This document shows positions 39,555 through 44,459 of a stretch of 44,459 nucleotides of DNA, in pieces; position 1 is the first letter of the stretch; each line of letters opens with the position of its first letter. Position numbers and translations under genes: made by a program. Location of the stretch: the NCBI RefSeq assembly GCF_943912325.1, contig NZ_CALTTX010000015.1:1-44459 (forward strand), given 5' to 3'. The notes under the pieces are model-generated. The model had not been told where the DNA came from. It saw only the letters and a program-made list of their open reading frames with translations, and searched no databases. This stretch comes from an uncultured Microbacterium sp. (GTDB lineage Bacteria; Actinomycetota; Actinomycetes; Actinomycetales; Microbacteriaceae).

Positions 39555-40937
39555 TCAGAGCCGGTTCCACGCCTCCGTCAGCACGCTCCGCAGGATCTGC
39601 TCGATCTCGTCGAACTCGGCGGGGCCGATCGTGAGCGGCGGCGCGAGTTGGATGACGGGGTCGCCGCGGTCGTCGGCGCGACAGTAGAGCCCCGCGTCGA
39701 ACAGCGCCTTCGAGAGGAAGCCGCGCAGCAGCCGCTCGGACTCGTCGTCGTCGAAGGTCTCTTTCGTCGCCTTGTCTTTCACGAGTTCGATGCCGAAGAA
39801 ATAGCCGTCGCCGCGCACGTCGCCGACGATCGGCAGATCGAGCAGCTTCTCGAGCGTTGCACGGAAGATGGGCGAATTCGTGCGCACGTGCTCGAGCAGC
39901 CCCTCTTCTTCGAAAACGTCGAGGTTCTCGAGCGCGACCGCCGCCGAGACGGGGTGTCCGCCGAACGTGTAGCCGTGGGGGAATGACACGTCGCCGTGAG
40001 CGAAGGGCTCGTAGACGCGGTCCGACACGATCGTGCCGCCGAGGGGCGCGTAGCCGCTCGTGACGGCCTTCGCGAACGTGATCATGTCGGGCTGATAGTT
40101 ATAGGCCGCGGCGCCGAAGTAGTGGCCGAGGCGACCGAACGCGCAGATGACCTCGTCCGACACGAGCAGCACGTCGTAGCGATCGCAGATCTCGCGGACG
40201 CGCTGGAAGTACCCGGCGGGTGCAGGGAAGCATCCGCCCGCGTTCTGCACCGGCTCGAGAAAGACCGCCGCGACCGTCTCGGGGCCCTCGAACTGGATCA
40301 TCTGCTCGATCCGGTCGGCCGCCCACAGCCCGAACTGCTCGGGCGTGCCGCCGCCGAATCCCGACTCTTCGGCGCGGTAGTAGTTGGTGTTCGGCACGCG
40401 GAAGCCGCCGGGCGTGACGGGCTCGAACATGTGCTTCATGACGGGCAACCCCGTGATGGCGAGGGCGCCCTGCGTCGTGCCGTGGTACGCGATCGCGCGC
40501 GAGATGACCTTGTGCTTGGTGGGCTGGCCCTGCAGCTTCCAGTAGTGCTTGGCGAGCTTGAACGCCGTCTCGACGGCCTCGCCGCCGCCGCTCGAAAAGA
40601 ACACGTGATTGAGGTCGCCCGGCGCGAGGTTCGCGATCCGGTCGGCCGCCTCGATCCCCGTCGGGTGGGCGTACGACCAGAGCGGAAAGAACCCGAGCTC
40701 TTCGGCCTGCTTCGCCCCCGCTTGCGCGATCCGCCGGCGCCCGTGGCCGGCGTTCACGACGAAGAGCCCCGCGAGCCCGTCGATGTAGCGCTTGCCCTGA
40801 GAATCCCAGATGTGGTGGCCCTCGCCCTTGACGATGATCGGCACGCCGGGACCTTCGGTCATGACCGATTGCCGCGCGAAGTGCATCCAGAGGTGATCGC
40901 GGGCCTTCTGCTGCAGGGCGTCGTCGTCGTAGGTCAT
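39555..40937 (-). CDS. Class III omega-aminotransferase (putrescine or beta-alanine:pyruvate type)
   Basis: 460 aa PLP enzyme. WDSQGKRYIDGLAGLFVVNA, SSGGGEAVETAFKLAKHYW, AIAYHGTTQGALAITG, Asp261 in VSDEVICAFGR and PLP Lys290 in FAKAVTSGYAPLGG. The sequence type (LWMHFARQS near the start, FPLWSYAHP) is that of the putrescine/beta-alanine:pyruvate group, which moves the terminal amino group of diamines or beta-alanine to pyruvate. ATG 40937 overlaps the Lrp stop by four bases; GGGGA lies upstream. Neighbouring permease and MmsA support an amine-catabolic role; substrate not proven. Confidence 0.9.
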   Translation of the reverse strand: MTYDDDALQQKARDHLWMHFARQSVMTEGPGVPIIVKGEGHHIWDSQGKRYIDGLAGLFVVNAGHGRRRIAQAGAKQAEELGFFPLWSYAHPTGIEAADRIANLAPGDLNHVFFSSGGGEAVETAFKLAKHYWKLQGQPTKHKVISRAIAYHGTTQGALAITGLPVMKHMFEPVTPGGFRVPNTNYYRAEESGFGGGTPEQFGLWAADRIEQMIQFEGPETVAAVFLEPVQNAGGCFPAPAGYFQRVREICDRYDVLLVSDEVICAFGRLGHYFGAAAYNYQPDMITFAKAVTSGYAPLGGTIVSDRVYEPFAHGDVSFPHGYTFGGHPVSAAVALENLDVFEEEGLLEHVRTNSPIFRATLEKLLDLPIVGDVRGDGYFFGIELVKDKATKETFDDDESERLLRGFLSKALFDAGLYCRADDRGDPVIQLAPPLTIGPAEFDEIEQILRSVLTEAWNRL

Positions 40938-41413
40938 CGGGTCCCCCAGTTGTAGAGCTGTCGGTGGAGTTTGAGATAGACGAAGGTCTCGGTCGAGACG
41001 ACTTCGGGGAGCGTGCGGATGTGATCGTTGAGCAGGTCGATCAGGTCGTCGTCGTTTTCGCACACGACCTCGACGAGCAGGTCGAACGACCCCGCGGTCG
41101 AGACGACGTACGTCACGCCTTCGAGTTCGCTGAGGCCCGTCGCAATCTCGCGCGTATCGCCCGAAACGCGCACGCCGATCATCGCTTGGCGCGAGAAGCC
41201 GAGCTGCAACGGGTCGGTGACCGCGACGATCTGCATGACGCCCTGGTCGACGAGCTTCGCAACCCGCTGCCGCGTTGCGGCTTCGCTGAGGCCGACCGCT
41301 TTCGCAATCTCGGCGTAGGGTCGGCGCCCGTCTTCTTGCAGTTGCTCGATAATGGCTTTGGAAACGTCGTCGAGCGCGTTCCGCCGATCTGCCTTATCCG
41401 TTGATCCCACCAT
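40934..41413 (-). CDS. Lrp/AsnC-family regulator of the aminotransferase operon
   Basis: 159 aa. N-terminal HTH at about 16-65 (IIEQLQEDGRRPYAEIAKAV, SEAATRQRVAKLVDQGV) and AsnC/RAM ligand domain (FSRQAMIGVRVSGDTREIA, VVSTAGSFDLLVEVVCE). Regulators of this kind often sit beside omega-aminotransferase genes. It is co-translated with the aminotransferase. TACCGT on the minus strand (41422-41427) lies eight bases before the ATG. The shared 23-bp element is about 40 bp upstream, a plausible autoregulatory site. Confidence 0.9.
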   Translation of the reverse strand: MVGSTDKADRRNALDDVSKAIIEQLQEDGRRPYAEIAKAVGLSEAATRQRVAKLVDQGVMQIVAVTDPLQLGFSRQAMIGVRVSGDTREIATGLSELEGVTYVVSTAGSFDLLVEVVCENDDDLIDLLNDHIRTLPEVVSTETFVYLKLHRQLYNWGTR

Positions 41414-41453
41414 ACTTGGCGACGGTATCAGTTGTCAGAGGGCCTTTTCAAGA

Positions 41454-41476
41454 TCGAAAACGTTGGATGCCGGGGC
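41454..41476 (-). promoter_or_regulatory. Shared 23-bp element, copy 2, upstream of the Lrp operon
   Basis: Same as 36687-36709 except A for G at the seventh position. It is adjacent to the small inverted repeat TTTTC-AAGATC-GAAAA (41445-41460). It lies between the Lrp start (41413) and the end of the next aminotransferase gene (41495). Confidence 0.6.
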
Positions 41477-41494
41477 ACGCGCACCCTCCGACGC

Positions 41495-42865
41495 TTACGC
41501 CGCCGCGGCCGCAGCCTCGTCGGCGACGTCGAGCGCCCGGTCGATGATGTCGAGGCCACGCACGAGGTCGTCCTCCGAGATCACGAGCGGCGGCGCGACG
41601 TGCACGCGGTTGAAGTGCGTGAAGGGCCAGAGGCCCGACTTCTTGCACGCGGCAGCGAAAGCGGCCATGGGCGCAGCATCCGCCCCCGCCGCATTGAACG
41701 GCACGAGCGGCTCGCGCGTCTCGCGATCGCGCACGAGCTCGATCGCCCAGAACAGCCCGAGGCCGCGCACCTCGCCGACCGAGGGGTGCGTCTCGGCGAA
41801 ACGCTCGAGGCGCGGGGCGACGACGCGCTCGCCGAGGTCGCGCACGCGCTCGAGGATCCCGTCGCGGCGGAACACCTCGAACGTCGCGATCCCGGGGGCG
41901 CACGCGAGCGGGTGACCCGAGTAGGTCAGGCCGCCGGGGAACGACACGGTGTCGAAGTGGCTCGCGATGCCGTCAGAGATCACGACGCCGCCGAGCGGCA
42001 CGTAGCCCGAGTTGACGCCCTTCGCGAAGGTGATCAAGTCGGGCGTGACGGCGAAGTTCGAAAAGCCCCACCACGAGCCGAGGCGGCCGAAGCCGACCAT
42101 GACCTCGTCGGCGATGTAGACGATGCCGTACTTGTCGCACAGTTCGCGAACGCCCGGCAGGTATCCGGGCGGCGGCACGAGCACGCCGTTCGTGCCGATG
42201 ACTGACTCGATGATGATCGCGCCGATCGTCGACGCGCCCTCGAGGATGATCGTCTGCTCGAGGTGCTCGAGAGCGCGCGCCGTCTCTTCTTCGGGCGACG
42301 ACGAGTGGAACGCCGAGCGGTACGCGTAGGGTCCGAAGAAGTGCACCACCGAGGCATCCGCCGGCTCATTCGCCCATCGACGCGGGTCGCCTGTCAGCGT
42401 GATCGCCGTCGACGTGTTGCCGTGATAGCTGCGATACATCGCGAGCACCTTGCGCTTACCCGTCACGATGCGCGCTATGCGCACGGCGTTCTCGTTGGCG
42501 TCGGCGCCGCCGTTGGTGAAGAACACCTTCGAGAAGCCCTCGGGCGCGATCTCGCTGATCAGCCGCGCGAGCTCGCCGCGGGTCGCGTTGGCCATCGACG
42601 GCTGGATCGTCGCGAGATCGCCCGCCTGACGCTGGATCGCAGCGACGAGATCGGGATGCTGGTGGCCGAGGTTCAGGTTCACGAGCTGCGACGAGAAGTC
42701 GAGGTACGCGTTGCCCGCGTAGTCCCAGAACGTCGCGCCCTGACCCCCCGCGACGGGGAGCGGGTCGATGAGGGCCTGCGCGCTCCACGAGTGGAAGACG
42801 TGCGCGCGATCGTCGGCGCGCACGCTGCGGTCGGCGTCGAGGTCGGCTGCGGGGATCGTGGTCAT
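41495..42865 (-). CDS. Class III aminotransferase, substrate unassigned
   Basis: 456 aa PLP enzyme. HVFHSWSAQ near the start recalls taurine- or omega-amino-acid:pyruvate aminotransferases. FFTNGGADANENAVRIAR, YRSYHGNTSTAITLTGD, Asp253 in YIADEVMVGFGR and PLP Lys282 in TFAKGVNSGYVPLGG are intact. The last ten residues are mostly Ala. ATG 42865 has AGGAGA upstream. It lies 64 bp after mmsA on the same strand, so its product semialdehyde may feed that enzyme. Only distantly similar to the other aminotransferase here. Confidence 0.9.
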   Translation of the reverse strand: MTTIPAADLDADRSVRADDRAHVFHSWSAQALIDPLPVAGGQGATFWDYAGNAYLDFSSQLVNLNLGHQHPDLVAAIQRQAGDLATIQPSMANATRGELARLISEIAPEGFSKVFFTNGGADANENAVRIARIVTGKRKVLAMYRSYHGNTSTAITLTGDPRRWANEPADASVVHFFGPYAYRSAFHSSSPEEETARALEHLEQTIILEGASTIGAIIIESVIGTNGVLVPPPGYLPGVRELCDKYGIVYIADEVMVGFGRLGSWWGFSNFAVTPDLITFAKGVNSGYVPLGGVVISDGIASHFDTVSFPGGLTYSGHPLACAPGIATFEVFRRDGILERVRDLGERVVAPRLERFAETHPSVGEVRGLGLFWAIELVRDRETREPLVPFNAAGADAAPMAAFAAACKKSGLWPFTHFNRVHVAPPLVISEDDLVRGLDIIDRALDVADEAAAAAA

Positions 42866-42887
42866 GCGGTTCTCCTGTCGAGAGTTC

Positions 42888-42903
42888 CCGGGGCCGGCCC
42901 CGG
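42888..42903. repeat. 16-bp perfect palindrome
   Basis: CCGGGGCCGGCCCCGG in the 64-bp gap between mmsA and the aminotransferase. It may be an attenuating hairpin or a protein-binding site. Confidence 0.75.
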
Positions 42904-42929
42904 TCGTTGCGAGCGTAGCGATGCGAGCG

Positions 42930-44420
42930 TCAGTGGTTGCTGGGGAATCCGAGGCTGATCTGGCTCTCGCTCGGGTCGGGCCAGCGGGTCGTTACGACCT
43001 TGCTGCGCGTGTAGAAGTGGATCGATTCGGGGCCGTAGATGTGCGAGTCGCCGAAGAGCGAGTTGCGCCAGCCGCCGAAAGAGAACGCCCCGACGGGCAC
43101 GGGGATCGGCACGTTGACGCCGACCATTCCGACCTCGATGTCGAACTCGAACTGGCGAGCGGTGCCGCCGTCGCGCGTGAAGACGGCCGTGCCGTTCGCG
43201 AACGGGCTGTCGTTGATCAGGGCGACCGCCTCGTCGTAGCTACCGACGCGGGCGACACCGAGCACGGGGCCGAAGATCTCTTCGTCGTAGGCCTTCATCC
43301 CGGGGGCGACGCGGTCGAGCAGTGAGACGCCGACGAAGAAGCCGTCGCCGTCGAACTGCTGCTGCGTGCCGTCGACGACGACGGTCGCTCCCTCGGCTGC
43401 CGCGCCGTTGACGTAGGACGCGACCTTGTCGCGGTGCTCGCGCGTGATGAGGGGTCCCATCTCGCTCGCGGGGTCGGTTCCGGGGCCGATCTTCAGGCCC
43501 GCGATGCGCTCGGCGACCTTCGCGACGAGCTGGTCGGCGACCTCATCGCCCACGGCGACGAGCACCGAGACGGCCATGCACCGCTCGCCGGCCGAGCCGT
43601 ACGCCGCCGAAACCGCGGCGTCGGCTGCGGCGTCGAGGTCGGCATCCGGCATGACGACCATGTGGTTCTTTGCGCCGCCGAGCGCCTGCACCCGCTTGCC
43701 GCCGGCTGCCGCGCGCTCATAGATCGAGCGGGCGATCGGCGTCGAGCCGACGAAGCTCACGGCCCGTACGGTCGGCGAGTCGAGCAGAGCGTCGACCGCA
43801 ACCTTGTCGCCGTGCACGACGTTGAGCACGCCCGCCGGAAGGCCCGCCTCTTCGTAGAGGCGCGCGAGGAAGAGCGCCGACGACGGGTCCTTTTCGCTCG
43901 GCTTCAGCACCACCGTGTTGCCGCAGGCGATGGCGGATGCCGTCATCCACAGCGGCACCATCGCGGGAAAGTTGAACGGCGTGATGGCCGCGACGACGCC
44001 GACCGGCTGCTTGACGGAGTGCACATCGACCCCGCGCGATACTTGCTCGGCGTGCTCGCCCTTGAGCAGGTGCACGAGCCCGGCGGCGAACTCGACGTTC
44101 TCGATGCCGCGGCTGATCTCGCCTTTCGCATCGGAGAGCACCTTGCCGTGCTCGGCCGTGATGATCGCGGCGAGCTCGTCGGCGCGCTCGACGAGCAGGT
44201 GGCGCAGGCGGAAGAACACGTCGGCGCGCTTGATCAGGCTCGTCGCGCGCCACGCGGGCAGGGCGGCGGCGGCCGCCGCGATCGCCTCGTCGACCTCGGC
44301 GGTCGTCGCGAACGCGACCTCGGCCTGCACGGCACCCGTCGCGGGGTCGTAGACCGGGCCCGTGCGCTCGGCGGTGCCGACCTCGGCGCCGTTGATGTGG
44401 TGCAGGATCGTGCGAGTCAT
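42930..44420 (-). CDS. mmsA: CoA-acylating methylmalonate-semialdehyde dehydrogenase
   Basis: Oxidises methylmalonate or malonate semialdehyde to propionyl- or acetyl-CoA with CoA and NAD. 496 aa. Asn150 (TPFNFPAM) and catalytic Cys281 (GSAGERCMAVSV). The usual Glu of aldehyde dehydrogenases (ELGGK) is replaced in LGGAKNHMVVMPDAD, as expected for the CoA-acylating class. The C-terminal PVGAFSFGGWRNSLFGD and GPESIHFYTRSKVVTTRWP are diagnostic. With the aminotransferases it can complete beta-alanine or valine/thymine catabolism. ATG 44420 has AGGAG upstream; promoter lies beyond the window edge. Confidence 0.96.
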   Translation of the reverse strand: MTRTILHHINGAEVGTAERTGPVYDPATGAVQAEVAFATTAEVDEAIAAAAAALPAWRATSLIKRADVFFRLRHLLVERADELAAIITAEHGKVLSDAKGEISRGIENVEFAAGLVHLLKGEHAEQVSRGVDVHSVKQPVGVVAAITPFNFPAMVPLWMTASAIACGNTVVLKPSEKDPSSALFLARLYEEAGLPAGVLNVVHGDKVAVDALLDSPTVRAVSFVGSTPIARSIYERAAAGGKRVQALGGAKNHMVVMPDADLDAAADAAVSAAYGSAGERCMAVSVLVAVGDEVADQLVAKVAERIAGLKIGPGTDPASEMGPLITREHRDKVASYVNGAAAEGATVVVDGTQQQFDGDGFFVGVSLLDRVAPGMKAYDEEIFGPVLGVARVGSYDEAVALINDSPFANGTAVFTRDGGTARQFEFDIEVGMVGVNVPIPVPVGAFSFGGWRNSLFGDSHIYGPESIHFYTRSKVVTTRWPDPSESQISLGFPSNH

Positions 44421-44459
44421 GGCGGCTCCTGGTGGTGCGGGGGTGGTGCGGGGCGGGTG

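Overview
The window is a gap-free, very GC-rich (roughly 70%) bacterial chromosome segment. Dense ORFs, GTG starts in stop/start overlaps (GTGA, ATGA), a heme gene set with coproheme decarboxylase, mycobacterial-type Ald and CmtR, and heavy use of the words GGATGC/GCATCC all point to Actinomycetota, most likely family Microbacteriaceae. No insertion sequence, prophage, tRNA, rRNA or CRISPR array was seen. No stretch above 300 bp lacks a gene or gene remnant; the longest gaps (15142-15330, 29841-30033, 35010-35161) hold repeats or regulatory sites listed below.

Layout. 1-10 kb: heme biosynthesis (hemE, hemY/cgoX, then hemQ/chdC, hemC, hemD, hemB, hemL), interrupted by a convergent GNAT acetyltransferase and a three-gene envelope cassette (YtxH-like, Holin-X-like, DUF3618-like) that ends in a strong terminator. 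10-12.5 kb: a small unknown protein and an ABC-2 exporter pair. 12.6-16.3 kb: a 3-hydroxyisobutyryl-CoA hydrolase-like protein, an LssY-C protein, a small membrane protein and a J-domain/NERD-like protein. 16.3-17.9 kb: a membrane-anchored D,D-carboxypeptidase. 17.9-21 kb: a TPP riboswitch controlling ykoEDC, an ECF transporter for thiamine or its pyrimidine precursor. 21-22.5 kb: a PhzF protein and a broken aminoglycoside-phosphotransferase-like gene. 22.6-25.1 kb: an SDR / enoyl-CoA hydratase / SDR cluster. 25.2-29.8 kb: a VanY-like peptidase, rlmN and an unusual ArsC-serine hydrolase fusion. 30-33.2 kb: a beta-oxidation operon (thiolase, enoyl-CoA hydratase, acyl-CoA dehydrogenase). 33.2-35 kb: a membrane protein and a chimeric remnant joining the PEP-synthase regulator ppsR to the 3' end of PEP synthase. 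35-44.4 kb: amine and amino-acid catabolism: a PuuP-like permease, two Lrp/AsnC regulators, alanine dehydrogenase, two class III aminotransferases and a CoA-acylating semialdehyde dehydrogenase, with a CmtR-like metal sensor and a CDF efflux protein between them.

How the genes work together. Glutamate-1-semialdehyde (HemL) goes through HemB, HemC, HemD and HemE to coproporphyrinogen precursors. HemY and HemQ indicate the coproporphyrin-dependent branch of Gram-positive bacteria; hemA and the ferrochelatase are not in the window. In the last 9 kb, a putrescine- or amine-type importer, omega-aminotransferases and MmsA could convert amines or beta-alanine to semialdehydes and then acyl-CoA, with alanine (from pyruvate-linked transamination) recycled by Ald.

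The least ordinary points are: (i) the in-frame ArsC-serine hydrolase fusion; (ii) the ppsR-ppsA deletion chimera; (iii) at least eleven starts exactly six bases after a [T/C]ANNNT hexamer, which indicates leaderless transcription; (iv) GGATGC/GCATCC words about four times over expectation, often paired as perfect hairpins; (v) a 23-bp element shared by the promoter regions of the permease and of the second Lrp operon.
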